DNA from: CAYFMP01 sp964344215
GTDB taxonomy: Bacteria > Pseudomonadota > Alphaproteobacteria > Rhodospirillales > Casp-alpha2
Assembly: GCA_964344215.1 (NCBI GenBank)
Contig: CAYFMP010000009.1
Coordinates: 20,136 to 84,135 of the forward strand
Length of the DNA: 64,000 bases
Direction: 5' to 3'
Part shown: positions 15,267-24,732 of the stretch, piece by piece
How positions within the stretch are numbered: position 1 is the stretch's first letter
How the letters are laid out: the number at the start of each line of letters is the position of its first letter
Program-made: the position numbers and the translations under genes
Notes under the pieces: model-generated
Seen by the model: the letters and a program-made list of their open reading frames with translations, nothing else
Told to the model about the DNA's origin: nothing
Database searches by the model: none

Positions 15267-17381
15267 ATGACCCGCACCGACGACGAACTTCTGGAGACGT
15301 TGCGAGACGGATTCGGCCACCACCAGGCGGGCCGTCTGGGCGACGCCGAGCGCGCCTACCGGACCATCCTGCAGGCGCAACCCGACCACGCCGACGCCAA
15401 CTTCCTGTCCGGCCTTTTGGCCCACCAATCGGGCAACTCCGAGGCGGCCATCGAGAGGATCACGAGGGCCATCGACGCCGAACCGAAGAGGTCCGATTTT
15501 CACGTCAACCTGGCCACCATCCACCTCGGCCTGGGACGCACGGCCGAGGCCATAGAGGACTGCCGCCGGGCGCTGGCCATCGATCCGGCCATCCTGGAGG
15601 CCCACAACATCGCCGGAACCGCGCTGAGGGCGGAGGGCCGCGGCGAGGAATCAGTGGCGAGCTTCGACGCGGCACTCGCCATCGACCCCAAATCGGCCGA
15701 CACCCATTACAACAAGGGCGTCGCCCTGGCGGCGCTGGAGCGCTTCGAGGAAGCGGTGGCGAGCTACGATGCGGCGCTCGCCGTCAGGCCCGACTTCGTC
15801 GAAGCCCACAACAACAAGGGCGACGCGCTCATGGGTCTCGACGATCCGGCGGCCGCGCTGATGTGTTTCGAACAAGCGCTGGCCCTCAATTCGGAGGTTC
15901 CCGTGCTTCACCTCAACAAGGGCAAGGCGCTGCGAGGGCTTGGGCGTTGCCGGGAAGCGGTCGACAGCCACGATCGGGCGCTGGCCCTGCGGCCCGATTA
16001 CGCCGAAGCTCACCTCAACAAGGGTATCGCGGCTCACGAATCGGGCGATCCGGCGGCGGCCATGGCCTGTTTCGACGCCGCCCTCGCTCTTGAGCCCGAC
16101 AACGCCGTCGCTCTCAACAACAAGGGCATCTCGTATCGGGAACAGAACCGTCCGGCGGACGCACTGGCCTGTTACGACCGGGCCCTGGACGCCGATCCCG
16201 AATACGCCGAAGCCCACAACAACAAGGGCAACGCCTTGCAGGAGCTGGGGCGGATCGACGACGCCGTCGCCTGTTACCTGGAGGCGTTGGTTCACAAGTC
16301 CGATTATGTCGAGGCCTTCCGCAACCTGACCCAGGCGCGGACCTTCACCGAACCGGACGACGCCTTCAACCGAATGACTGCCTTGTGGGAGGACGGCGAA
16401 GGTCTGAGCGACGAACAACGCCTGCAACTGGCGTTCGGCCTCGGCAAGGCCTGCGAGGACCTCGGCCGGTTCGAGCGGAGCTTCGAGCTGATCGAAGAGG
16501 CGAACCGGCTGAAGCGTTCGACGTTCTCCTACGACCCGTCCGACAACGCCGGGACCTTTCGCCGTCTGATCGAAACCGCCGGCGACGGTTTCTTCGACGA
16601 AGGGAAAGAGACCGGCTGCGACGACGAAACGCCGATCTTCATTGTCGGCATGCCGCGTTCCGGGACGTCGCTCGTCGAACAGATCCTGGCCAGCCATTCC
16701 CAAGTGTTCGGCGCAGGCGAGCTCGACGACCTCGATCGGGTGCTCGACCGGGCTCTCGGCTCGGAAAACGGGATCGCCGCCATCGACCGCCTCGGCGGTC
16801 TCGACGCGAGCGCCCTCGAGGCGCTCGGCGCCGATTACGTGGCCCGCCTCGAGGAAGTTTCCGACGGCGCCGCCTTCGTGACCGACAAGATGCCGTTCAA
16901 CTTTCGATACGTCGGCGCCATCAAGCTCATACTTCCGCGGGCCAAGGTCGTCCATTGCCGGCGCCACCCGATGGATACGTGCTGGTCGATCTTCAAACGC
17001 CATTTCGTTCGGACCTACCGGTTCGCCTACGACCTCGAGGAACTCGGCCATTACCACGCCCTTTACGAGGAGTTGATGGCGCATTGGCGCTTGCGCCTGC
17101 CCGGCTTCGTCCACGACATCGATTACGAAGACCTGGTCGCCCAGCCCGAAAGACGGACCAAGGAGCTGCTGGCTTTTTGCGGCCTCGACTGGGAGGATGC
17201 CTGCATGGCCTTTCACGAGACCGACCGCGCCGTCAGGACGGCGAGCGCCGCCCAGGTGCGCAAACCCATCTACACGGATTCGGTCGAGTTGTGGCGGCGC
17301 TACGAAACCCGGTTGGAGCCTTTGCGCCGGGCTCTCGAAGTGGCGCCGCTGTCGTCGGCCGGACCCGGCGGGGAAGACTGA
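15267..17381 (+). CDS. TPR-repeat sulfotransferase
   Basis: This encodes 704 residues. Residues about 10-390 are ten or more tandem TPR units, several with the near-identical motif 'YAEAHNNKGNAL'. Residues about 450-690 are a sulfotransferase domain: the PAPS 5'-phosphosulfate loop 'IVGMPRSGTSLVEQILASH', then 'VTDKMPFNFRYVGAIKLI' and 'VVHCRRHPMDTCWSIFKRHF'. Such proteins are taken to sulfate surface glycans or proteins, with the TPR part selecting the substrate. The start at 15267 follows glmS by 43 bases. The stop overlaps the next ATG (TGATG). Confidence 0.9.
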   Translation: MTRTDDELLETLRDGFGHHQAGRLGDAERAYRTILQAQPDHADANFLSGLLAHQSGNSEAAIERITRAIDAEPKRSDFHVNLATIHLGLGRTAEAIEDCRRALAIDPAILEAHNIAGTALRAEGRGEESVASFDAALAIDPKSADTHYNKGVALAALERFEEAVASYDAALAVRPDFVEAHNNKGDALMGLDDPAAALMCFEQALALNSEVPVLHLNKGKALRGLGRCREAVDSHDRALALRPDYAEAHLNKGIAAHESGDPAAAMACFDAALALEPDNAVALNNKGISYREQNRPADALACYDRALDADPEYAEAHNNKGNALQELGRIDDAVACYLEALVHKSDYVEAFRNLTQARTFTEPDDAFNRMTALWEDGEGLSDEQRLQLAFGLGKACEDLGRFERSFELIEEANRLKRSTFSYDPSDNAGTFRRLIETAGDGFFDEGKETGCDDETPIFIVGMPRSGTSLVEQILASHSQVFGAGELDDLDRVLDRALGSENGIAAIDRLGGLDASALEALGADYVARLEEVSDGAAFVTDKMPFNFRYVGAIKLILPRAKVVHCRRHPMDTCWSIFKRHFVRTYRFAYDLEELGHYHALYEELMAHWRLRLPGFVHDIDYEDLVAQPERRTKELLAFCGLDWEDACMAFHETDRAVRTASAAQVRKPIYTDSVELWRRYETRLEPLRRALEVAPLSSAGPGGED

Positions 17382-17797
17382 TGACACCGGCCGCGCCGAT
17401 CCCCGATCGTCGGCCGCGACGGCCAATCGCATGGAATCGGATTGCCTTGCGTTTCTCCGTGCTCGGGACCGTCCTGGCTTTCGGTGTTGCAAGCGCCGTT
17501 GCCGACGCCCCCGCCCAGGACACACCGGACCGCGCCCAATGCAAGGCTACCTTCGATAGCTGCGAGGCGCGCTGCAACACGGAGTTCGCCGACGACGCCC
17601 TGACCCGGGCGCCTTGCATCATGCGGTGCTCCGGCGAGTTCCTGGCCTGCGACGCCGGCATCGCATACGACAAGGCCAAGCCCTGGCTCGACGAGCAGGC
17701 CGAACGGACGCGCAAGTTCTTCGACGAACTGCTCAAGCCCCCGAACGGCGGCGCCCAGCCCGATCCTCAGAAGAAAACCAAGGACAACAGTATCTAG
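17381..17797 (+). CDS. Exported small Cys-rich protein
   Basis: This encodes 138 residues. A basic start and hydrophobic core ('IALRFSVLGTVLAFGVASAV') with an ADA-type end look like a signal peptide. The mature part has six cysteines in a compact array ('CKATFDSCEARCNTEF' and 'APCIMRCSGEFLACDAG'), suggesting disulfides in the periplasm. The tail is Pro/Lys-rich. Family unknown to me. It is coupled to the TPR-sulfotransferase by a TGATG overlap. Confidence 0.7.
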   Translation: MTPAAPIPDRRPRRPIAWNRIALRFSVLGTVLAFGVASAVADAPAQDTPDRAQCKATFDSCEARCNTEFADDALTRAPCIMRCSGEFLACDAGIAYDKAKPWLDEQAERTRKFFDELLKPPNGGAQPDPQKKTKDNSI

Positions 17798-18085
17798 GCC
17801 GTTTGCCTGCCCTCGTTCCGACAAGCCGGACGCCAGGAGCATCGCGCTCCGGCGTGTTGAGAACATCCCCGAGCGAGCGCCGGGACTGGGCGGTGACCAC
17901 CGCGCCGCTGAGCGATATAACGAATAGACTCAGAAGAGCGTTCCTGAACCACGAATGCGACCGTCGGTGTCGCGTTATGCCAAGCGGTCAATTGCGGCTG
18001 CATTTGACGGCAGTGCGAAGGCAGCGAATTGATGGACTCCGAGTTGTTGCCGGCGGCTATTGGAAACCGGCTCTACGGCGAAATC
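17798..18085. other. Intergenic region with one hairpin
   Basis: A stem ACGCC/GGCGT with GGAGC/GCTCC near 17830-17858 could end transcription of the preceding operon, though it lacks a T-run. The rest shows no supported gene. Base composition starts to fall towards the AT-richer patch at 18.3-18.7 kb. Confidence 0.5.
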
Positions 18086-18307
18086 TTAGAGCGCCTTTCC
18101 GCCAAGCAAGCCAATGACTGCCCCTACCCCAGCGTTGAAAACGGTTGTGCACGTCTTGATGACGGCGGCAACCTGATCGCTGCCGGGATTGTCAGGCACC
18201 AACGCGAGAAAGATTGCAGCCAGCAAGGACAGGACGGTTAGGCCGACCACAGCAATCAATACCCACTTGAACTGCGGATCGATCGCAGCATGAACGGGCT
18301 CGGACAT
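18086..18307 (-). CDS. Small two-helix membrane protein
   Basis: This encodes 73 residues with two hydrophobic segments: 'WVLIAVVGLTVLSLLAAIFL' and the Gly-rich 'VFNAGVGAVIGLLGGKAL' at the very C-terminus. The ATG at 18307 overlaps the TAA stop of the preceding small gene (TAATG), evidence for coupled translation and for both being real. No family recognised. Weak resemblance in size and shape to holin-like or membrane-stress peptides is only impression. Confidence 0.6.
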   Translation of the reverse strand: MSEPVHAAIDPQFKWVLIAVVGLTVLSLLAAIFLALVPDNPGSDQVAAVIKTCTTVFNAGVGAVIGLLGGKAL

Positions 18308-18471
18308 TATTGAACCGGCGTGGTCTGTACGTGCCCGTTTCGGTCTCTTGTAACCTGAGATTTCTTGCTAGGGTGCTTGAATGCGTCAAAGATGATGGCG
18401 CGCCAAACGGGCCGCACAAGAATGACTAGGACTGCGACTACAAAGATTAGAATCTCTAGCTTGAAGGGCAT
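18307..18471 (-). CDS. Small single-helix membrane protein
   Basis: This encodes 54 residues from the ATG at 18471, which has an AGGAG site six bases upstream; a start at 18492 would be less well placed. One membrane helix ('LEILIFVVAVLVILVRPVW') is followed by a basic cytoplasmic tail. It is coupled to the next small membrane gene. It is set in a patch of lower GC than the surroundings, suggesting acquisition. Confidence 0.55.
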   Translation of the reverse strand: MPFKLEILIFVVAVLVILVRPVWRAIIFDAFKHPSKKSQVTRDRNGHVQTTPVQ

Positions 18472-18781
18472 ACCGCGCTCCTGGAGTCGCACATTCTCAA
18501 GATAGGCTTTAAATAGTTATTGATCGACATAGCCTCGTGTCAAGGGGCTTGTTTCACGCTTTCGCCCAAACCACAATATGCAACCTAACATAGTTTACTC
18601 GACTACGTTAACTGCAATCTAACTGAGCAAGATCGATCTAGCCGACAAAGGATCATGAGGCAGACCGAACCTGGGAGGCCGTGAGCGCGAACCGGGTGGG
18701 TGGCAGTCCATGTCGGCAATGGACATCCTTGCGACCTGCCGCTACCATCCGCCACTCCGCCCCCAAGGAGCCCACTTCGTC
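18472..18781. other. AT-richer intergenic region
   Basis: These 310 bases contain an AT-rich stretch around 18500-18640, out of character with neighbouring coding DNA, and no supported gene. It probably holds promoters for the divergent small membrane genes and the glycosyltransferase, but no box is clear enough to call. Confidence 0.45.
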
Positions 18782-19465
18782 ATGATTCGCGTCTTCATAG
18801 GCTTCGATCCACGCGAGACCGTCGCCTTTCACGTCTTGTCGCAAAGCATTCACGCCCGCGCCTCCGAGCCGGTGGCGATCACGCCGCTGATGTTGTCGCA
18901 ACTGGGCGAATTGATGTGGCGGGAACGCAATCCGCTGCAATCGACCGATTTTTCGTTTTCGCGCTTCCTGGTGCCCCATCTCTGCGGGTTCGAAGGCTGG
19001 GCGCTGTTCATGGACTGCGACATGCTGGTTCTCGACGACATCGCCAACCTGTGGGCGCTCAGGGACGAGGCGTTCGCCGTGCAGGTCGTCAAGCACGACC
19101 ACCGACCGGAGGAAACCACCAAGTTCCTCGACCAGCCGCAGACCAAATACGAGAAAAAGAACTGGTCGAGCGTGATGCTGTTCAACAACGCCGAATGCCG
19201 GGCGTTGACGCCGGACTATGTCAACACGGCGAGCGGGCTCGAGTTGCACCGCTTTCAGTGGCTTGAGAACGACGGCCTGATCGGCGACATCCCCCACGCC
19301 TGGAATCACCTGGTCGGCTACGACGAGACGATGCCGGCCGCCGATGTCTCCAACCTGCACTATACGATCGGCGGCCCTTACTTCGAGGACTACCGCGACA
19401 CCGATTACGCCGAGGAATGGCTGGCCGAACGCGCGGCCACGCTGCGCTGCGACCAGAAGGAGTGA
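18782..19465 (+). CDS. Glycosyltransferase, GT8-like
   Basis: This encodes 227 residues. The start 'MIRVFIGFDPRETVAFHVL' and the metal-binding 'LFMDCDMLVLDDIANLW' (D-x-D) match GT8-type retaining transferases. 'GGPYFEDYRD' near the C-terminus is also typical of a bacterial subgroup. The ATG at 18782 has AAGGAG 11 bases upstream. It likely adds a sugar to a surface polysaccharide. It converges with the TPR-sulfotransferase gene. Confidence 0.78.
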   Translation: MIRVFIGFDPRETVAFHVLSQSIHARASEPVAITPLMLSQLGELMWRERNPLQSTDFSFSRFLVPHLCGFEGWALFMDCDMLVLDDIANLWALRDEAFAVQVVKHDHRPEETTKFLDQPQTKYEKKNWSSVMLFNNAECRALTPDYVNTASGLELHRFQWLENDGLIGDIPHAWNHLVGYDETMPAADVSNLHYTIGGPYFEDYRDTDYAEEWLAERAATLRCDQKE

Positions 19466-19505
19466 ACGGTGGACGACGGTCGGACGACGACCTGGCCGAA
19501 CCGAC

Positions 19506-21098
19506 CTAACCGTCTTCGACGGCGGCCTCGTACCACTCGATGACGGGTCCCAGTCTATCGGCCAGGGCCTTAACCTCGGGCCGGTGCGCGTAGCGCTTCC
19601 AGCGCTCGACGCCCTCGCGGTTGACGGGTTTCTGGACCTGGACGCCGCTCAATGTCGAGACCCCGCCCTTGAAGGTATGGTGGCTCAGACAGCGCTCCGA
19701 CGGCGGCAATCCACACGATTCCAGCAGGCGCGGGATATCGCCTTCCGGGTTGGCGACCAGGCGCTCGTGGAAGAGATTTCGGAACCTGCCGGGTAGCCGT
19801 TCGGTCCAGGCCTCGACCAGCCGGTGGTGGGCCAGCATGTATCGGCCCAGGCTCTCGAGGTCGTAGGTATACTCATGCTGGGCGCCGAAGTACTGGCGAT
19901 AACAACCGATCGCCGTATCCAGCGGATGACGGTGGCACTCGACCATCACGGCGCCCGGCAATGCCGCCGCCATGACGCCGGTCATCTCGGCGGCGTTCAG
20001 GGCCTTGTCGACGAAACGCTCGGTCGGGCTCGGCGGAATCGCTCCCAGATAGGACTTCCGCACCGCCGTCCAGTCCAATGCGGCGGGGTCGAGGCGCGAC
20101 CACAGACCGGCCTCGAACGCCGTCTCTCCCGACACCGCCGCCAGGCCATTCCACAGGGCGTTGAGTTCGCCGAGGTCGGTGACGAGGGGGTGGACGTCGA
20201 GAATGCGGGCGACGAGGGACGTACTCGACCGCGGCAGCCCGGTCACGAAAATCGCCCCGTCCGGCGTCGATGGCGCTTCCGCATGGTTCTCGAGGAACGC
20301 CCCGTCGAACAGGGCCACGATACGATCGACGACCTTGTCGTAGTCGTCCGTCGGCGCCTCGACGCATTCGCGAACGCAGGCGTTAGCGCGGACCAGCGCC
20401 TCGAAGGCGCCATCGTCGTCGCCGCCTTTTTCGAGCGCCTTGGCGAGCGCGTAGCCGGCATGGGCCCGTTGTTCCCAATCGCCCCCTTCCGCCAGCGCCC
20501 GCCCGGCGCGGTCGATGAAACGACCGTCGAGGGGAACGTCGAGCTCGGTCAGTTTGTGAAGAACCTCGCCGCCGACCGACGGCTCGTCGACGAGGTCCGA
20601 GAGCAGGTCGCGGGCGCCATCGAGGTCGCCGACCTCGCTCAACCCGAAGGCCAGGTTGCGGCGCACCGCCGGATCTCGGGGCGGCGAGTCGAGCAGGGAA
20701 CGCAACAGGCGCTCGGCTTCCCGGTCCCGGGCACTGGCTTTCAGAGCGCGGGCGTATTTGATCCGTATATCGTCGTCATCCGGCATCGAGCGGGACAGAT
20801 GAGCGAAGGCGTCGGTCGCGCCTTTCGCGTCGCCGGCGTTCAGCAGGCTCAGGCCGAGATGGTAGAGGTGATCGTGCTGGCGGGGCTCGATCTTGCGGAG
20901 CGCGCGATAAACGGGAACGGCCGCGTGAAACTTCCGCTGCCGCCGCAAGGCCATTCCGAGGTTGGAAAGAAGACCGGCATCCTCCGGCGCGTGCGGCAGG
21001 AGTTGGCGCAGCAGCGATTCGGCGAGCCCGAAATCGCCTCTCTCGAGGGCTTCGATCGAGCGTGCATGGATTTGATGCAGGCGGTTAATGTCGGTCAT
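19506..21098 (-). CDS. TPR-repeat sulfotransferase, second copy
   Basis: This encodes 530 residues. TPR-like repeats fill residues 1-250 ('LLSNLGMALRRQRKFHAAV'). The sulfotransferase domain begins near residue 280 with 'FVTGLPRSSTSLVARILDVH' and continues with 'FVDKALNAAEMTGVMAAALP' and 'MVECHRHPLDTAIGCYRQYF'. The PAPS loop reads PRSSTS where the larger homologue at 15267 has PRSGTS; Ser for Gly there is tolerated in some members, but activity is unproven. The ends differ enough from the 15267 protein to make them paralogues, not duplicates. Confidence 0.85.
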   Translation of the reverse strand: MTDINRLHQIHARSIEALERGDFGLAESLLRQLLPHAPEDAGLLSNLGMALRRQRKFHAAVPVYRALRKIEPRQHDHLYHLGLSLLNAGDAKGATDAFAHLSRSMPDDDDIRIKYARALKASARDREAERLLRSLLDSPPRDPAVRRNLAFGLSEVGDLDGARDLLSDLVDEPSVGGEVLHKLTELDVPLDGRFIDRAGRALAEGGDWEQRAHAGYALAKALEKGGDDDGAFEALVRANACVRECVEAPTDDYDKVVDRIVALFDGAFLENHAEAPSTPDGAIFVTGLPRSSTSLVARILDVHPLVTDLGELNALWNGLAAVSGETAFEAGLWSRLDPAALDWTAVRKSYLGAIPPSPTERFVDKALNAAEMTGVMAAALPGAVMVECHRHPLDTAIGCYRQYFGAQHEYTYDLESLGRYMLAHHRLVEAWTERLPGRFRNLFHERLVANPEGDIPRLLESCGLPPSERCLSHHTFKGGVSTLSGVQVQKPVNREGVERWKRYAHRPEVKALADRLGPVIEWYEAAVEDG

Positions 21099-21204
21099 CT
21101 GAAGAAATCACGCCGATCCGATCGGGGCACGCCGTGCCGCCGGTCCCGGTTCCTATCGGACGGCGGCGGCCCATGTAACCTTACTTGCCGGCCGCCTAAA
21201 AGAA

Positions 21205-21230
21205 AACCGGGGCTCCGAAGAGCCCCGGTT
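21205..21230 (-). terminator. Rho-independent terminator of the porin gene
   Basis: On the minus strand an 11-bp perfect stem AACCGGGGCTC with a TTCG tetraloop is followed by TTCTTTT. A second 7-bp hairpin (GGCGGGA/TCCCGCC, 21240-21261) lies just ahead of it. Confidence 0.92.
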
Positions 21231-21283
21231 CGGGATTCCGGCGGGAACGTAAGCTCCCGCCAAAAGTCTTGGGTCCGCGTTCC

Positions 21284-22408
21284 TTAGAACTTGACGCGGG
21301 CGCCGGCGATGGCGATCCAGATGTCGTCGAAGTTCGTGGTCGCGTTGTCGATCTCGTGGCGCGAGAAACCGAGGTAGAGGTTGGTTCCCGCCGAGTCGAC
21401 GTTCTGCACGACGCCGAAACGCAGTTGGGTCTCTTCGTCGCCGGTGGTGAAGTCGTCGGACTCACCGTAGCTGATGCCAAAGGCGGTCGTGCCCATGCTG
21501 TTCAGCTTGGCGTCGTAGGCCAGCTTGACGTTCCAGGTGTCGGCGTCCGACGCACCGACGATGTCCCGGTGGCCGTAGGCGAACGCGCCGTTGATGCCGC
21601 TGCTGTGACCCAGCGAGACCGAAGCGGCCCATTCCTCGTTGCCGCCGATCGACTCGTCGTTGGTGTAACCGACGGTGGCGCCGACGTTGATGCCGCCGAA
21701 GCTGCCGCCGTACTTGCCGGCGATGTCGAAACCGCCGCCCGAGCTACCGGAAACGGCCAGCTTGAAGCCGCCGAACGAAGGCGAGTCGTAACGGATACGG
21801 TCGTCACGGCCGCCGTCGATGATCGGCAGCGAAGCGGTCCGCGAGTTCGGAACGTTGGCCACGGTGTAGTTGATGGCTCCGCCGTAGTCGGTGCCGGCCT
21901 CGGCGACGATCCAGGAAGCGCTCTGGTCCTGGTAGAACATGCCGTCGGTGGCGACCGAGCCCTGACCCAGGGTCAGACGGCCGAACTGCTTGTGGTCGAA
22001 ATACAACTCGACGACGCGCTCGTCGAACGCACCGTCACCGAGACCGCGGTCGCCGGTGTTGCCCGAGAGGCCGACCGAGTCCTGAATCTGGACCGAGGAA
22101 CCGTCGTTCGAGGTGAACGCGGCGGCTTCGATCTTACCACCGGCGCTGACCGACTCGTTGACCGAGCCCTTGAAGACGATGCGGAAACGCGATCCGCTGG
22201 CGCCGTTGTCAACCTGGAAGACTTCCGAAGCGTCGTCGTCGTCCGCGTACATGACGGCGCGGTTGACCTGACCCGACAGGGTCACGGAATTCTTGTTGCC
22301 GTTGCTGACCGAGCCGGCCTCGGCCGGGGTCGACACGGCGACCGGCGCAGCTACGGCGAAAAGCGCCGCGGCGGCAACCGAAGTTTTCAGTGTCGTTTTG
22401 ATATTCAC
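21284..22408 (-). CDS. Outer-membrane porin, alphaproteobacterial type
   Basis: This encodes 374 residues from a GTG at 22408 with an AAGGAGAG site six bases upstream. A signal peptide ('TTLKTSVAAAALFAVAAPVA', cleaved near AEA-G) is followed by alternating-residue beta strands rich in Gly, Ser, Asp and Asn, and a terminal aromatic-type strand 'IAIAGARVKF' ending in Phe. 'VTLSGQVNRAVMYADDDD' is typical of the general-diffusion porins of Rhodospirillales. It forms a trimeric channel for small solutes. The strong ribosome site and terminator suggest high expression. Confidence 0.92.
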   Translation of the reverse strand: MNIKTTLKTSVAAAALFAVAAPVAVSTPAEAGSVSNGNKNSVTLSGQVNRAVMYADDDDASEVFQVDNGASGSRFRIVFKGSVNESVSAGGKIEAAAFTSNDGSSVQIQDSVGLSGNTGDRGLGDGAFDERVVELYFDHKQFGRLTLGQGSVATDGMFYQDQSASWIVAEAGTDYGGAINYTVANVPNSRTASLPIIDGGRDDRIRYDSPSFGGFKLAVSGSSGGGFDIAGKYGGSFGGINVGATVGYTNDESIGGNEEWAASVSLGHSSGINGAFAYGHRDIVGASDADTWNVKLAYDAKLNSMGTTAFGISYGESDDFTTGDEETQLRFGVVQNVDSAGTNLYLGFSRHEIDNATTNFDDIWIAIAGARVKF

Positions 22409-22970
22409 TTTGGTCTCTCCTTCACCAAATTGCTTGGGGTAACCCCTTAACGTGATCGGAGCCCGGTCCCGCGGTTCGAACCTTGAGCCAGCTCATGCAA
22501 GTCCCGCTCTCCAACCATCGGCATTCTAAGGCTTTCGAAGCGGCCTGGAAGGCCAAACAGCGGAACGGCGACAAACTTTCGACACATTGTGACCTTTCTG
22601 CAACACGCCGAAACCGGCTCCACCGCTGTCTTTTTCCGGCGACGGCGACGATTTCGACGCCAGCCGCTTCCCGCGGGCCGCCGGAGGGATCGTCCGCAAG
22701 AAGGAATTACGGATATTTTTCAATGGTTTATATCCGACCCGTTGGGCGTGTAACATAATTACCACACCCCTTGCGGGGCCGCATACCGTCGCCCACCTTT
22801 GACTCGATTGAGCGCCACGGCCGTGATTAACTCCGGCCACCGACCTCGATCGGGAGCCGGCCATGCCGAGTTACGATTACTTCCTAGATCCCGGCCCAAT
22901 TGCTATGTCGCATCTCGGGGAAGTCAACGAACCGTACCGCGCCGCGGATTACATGACCGAAGGCTAGTCG
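22409..22970. other. Porin upstream region and duplicated leader
   Basis: These 562 bases contain the porin promoter region (no clear boxes), then an AT-richer stretch near 22700-22760, then a 117-bp near copy (22764-22880) of the glutathione reductase leader. That copy includes the start of a 34-codon reading frame at 22863 beginning MPSYDY, which diverges after codon six and stops at 22967. Confidence 0.7.
22764..22880 (+). repeat. 117-bp duplicated leader, upstream copy
   Basis: Matches 25384-25500 at 113 of 117 positions. It spans the promoter-proximal sequence, ribosome site and first six codons of the glutathione reductase gene. Here it leads only into a 34-codon frame ahead of the TPR-glycosyltransferase. 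Confidence 0.95.
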
Positions 22971-24707
22971 ATGATGCGCCGGCGCCAGACCAACCGCCCC
23001 ACGGACCACGGCAAGCTCCTGTTCACCGGCCTCGAGCAATACAAGAGAGGCGACCTGGCCGCCGCCGGGAAGACCTTCAACCGCTATCTCAAGAAGGTTC
23101 CGGACGATGCCAACGCTCTCAACCTAATGGGCCTCGTCGAGTTGGCTGCAGGGGACATGAAACGGGCCGCCGGCCGCTTGCGGAAAGCCCATCGGATGAT
23201 GCCGCGCAACGCAAGTATTTTGGGTAACCTGGCGGTCGCATTGCACGGGCTTGGTCAACTGCACGATGCCGCCGATAAACTGCGCAAGGCAGTCGCCTTG
23301 GCCCCTGAAAACGGAAGTCTCAATAACGATCTCGGCAAGGTGCTCTACGACCTCGGCGATTTCGACGGCGCGCTTGCGTCCTACCGGACCGCCGTCGAAC
23401 TCAAGCCGGAGTTGGTCATCGCTTGGAGCAACATGGGTTGGATCCTGCGGACCAAAGGGCTGGCCGCGGAAGCCGTCACCGCCTTCGAGAAAGCCCTCGA
23501 CCTGGAGCCTGCGCATGTAAACGCTCTAAACGGCCTGGCCCTGGCCTGCCACGACGCCGGCGAAACCGGACGAGCCGACGAGATCAGCCGCCGTGCCGTC
23601 GAACTGGCGCCCGACGACCCCTCGGTTCTCTTTAATCTGGCGATGATGAAGCGTGAGGAGGGCCTCGTCGACGAAGCCGCCGCCGCCGCCGAACGGGCCT
23701 TGGCTGCGGCTCCGGACGATGCCGCCGCCCATTTCTCGCTTGCCGTTTCGCTGCTGTTGAAAGGCGATTTCGAACGCGGCTGGGACGAATTCGAGTGGCG
23801 CTGGGAAAGCGCCGACTTCCACCGCCCGAAACGTTTCTCCGGGGCGCCGCCGTGGGACGGCTCGGGACTCGCCGGCAAGACGCTGCTGATCCTGAGCGAG
23901 GACGCGCCTGGCGAAGAGATGATGTATTCGACCTGTTTCCAGAGCCTGCTCGACGACGCCGAGCCCGGTCACGTGGTCTTGGAATGCGATCGCCGCCTGG
24001 TCGGCATGTTCGGGCGCGCCTACCCGGAGTTCGAGGTGGTGGCGGCCGAGCCCGTCGCTGCCGACGGCTCGCCGCCCGAACGCCCGCGCCACGACGTGCA
24101 GATCGCGATCGGCAGCCTGCCGCGTCTCTATCGCCGCGGCGAGGCTGATTTCGAGCGCCCGCACCGGCTGCTGGCCGCGGCGCCCGACAAGGTCGACCTG
24201 TGGCGCGAGCGTATAGACGGCCTCGGTCCGGGGCTGAAGGTGGGCATCGCCTGGCGCGGCGGATCGACCGGGTTTCGCCGCCGCAGGCGGACCATCCCGG
24301 CCGGCGACTGGTTGGGCGTGCTGCGCACCGAGGGCGTCCATTTCGTCAACCTGCAATACGGCGAGTGCGCGGACGACCTCGCCGCGCTCCAAAACGTCGC
24401 GGGGATCGCCGCTCACGATTGGCCGGACGCCGACCCGCTGGCCGACCTCGAAAGCCAGGCGGCCGAGATCGCCTGCCTCGACCTCGTCATCCAGACGTCG
24501 AACACGTCGGCCCACCTGGCCGGCATTCTCGGCAAGCCGGTGTGGACGCTGCTGCCGCACGCACCTTACTGGGCCTGGCATACTAAGCGCGACCGCTCGT
24601 TGTGGTATCCCTCGGCGCGGCTGTTCCGGCAGGCGGAGGCGGGCGAATGGGGCGACGTGATGGCGGTGGTCGCCGACGAGCTTCGCCGCCTCGCCGCCGC
24701 GTCGTGA
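22971..24707 (+). CDS. TPR protein with glycosyltransferase-like C-terminal domain
   Basis: This encodes 578 residues. TPR units occupy about residues 15-265 ('ILGNLAVALHGLGQLHDAAD', 'NDLGKVLYDLGDFDGALASY'). From about 270 there is a GT9/GT41-like domain ('FERGWDEFEWRW', 'LKVGIAWRGG') ending with 'LVIQTSNTSAHLAGILGKP' and 'HAPYWAWHTKRDRSLWYPSA', typical of bacterial TPR-glycosyltransferases. Likely role: sugar transfer to protein or glycan at the surface. ATG 22971 and 22974 are equally possible. The duplicated leader upstream may supply its promoter. Confidence 0.85.
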   Translation: MMRRRQTNRPTDHGKLLFTGLEQYKRGDLAAAGKTFNRYLKKVPDDANALNLMGLVELAAGDMKRAAGRLRKAHRMMPRNASILGNLAVALHGLGQLHDAADKLRKAVALAPENGSLNNDLGKVLYDLGDFDGALASYRTAVELKPELVIAWSNMGWILRTKGLAAEAVTAFEKALDLEPAHVNALNGLALACHDAGETGRADEISRRAVELAPDDPSVLFNLAMMKREEGLVDEAAAAAERALAAAPDDAAAHFSLAVSLLLKGDFERGWDEFEWRWESADFHRPKRFSGAPPWDGSGLAGKTLLILSEDAPGEEMMYSTCFQSLLDDAEPGHVVLECDRRLVGMFGRAYPEFEVVAAEPVAADGSPPERPRHDVQIAIGSLPRLYRRGEADFERPHRLLAAAPDKVDLWRERIDGLGPGLKVGIAWRGGSTGFRRRRRTIPAGDWLGVLRTEGVHFVNLQYGECADDLAALQNVAGIAAHDWPDADPLADLESQAAEIACLDLVIQTSNTSAHLAGILGKPVWTLLPHAPYWAWHTKRDRSLWYPSARLFRQAEAGEWGDVMAVVADELRRLAAAS

Positions 24708-24732
24708 CGCCGCCCGGCAACCGGGCAGCGGC

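Noticed and set aside
22863..22967. 34-codon gene starting MPSYDY
   Set aside because: The first six codons come from the duplicated gor leader and the rest shows no conservation signal; probably a by-product of the duplication.
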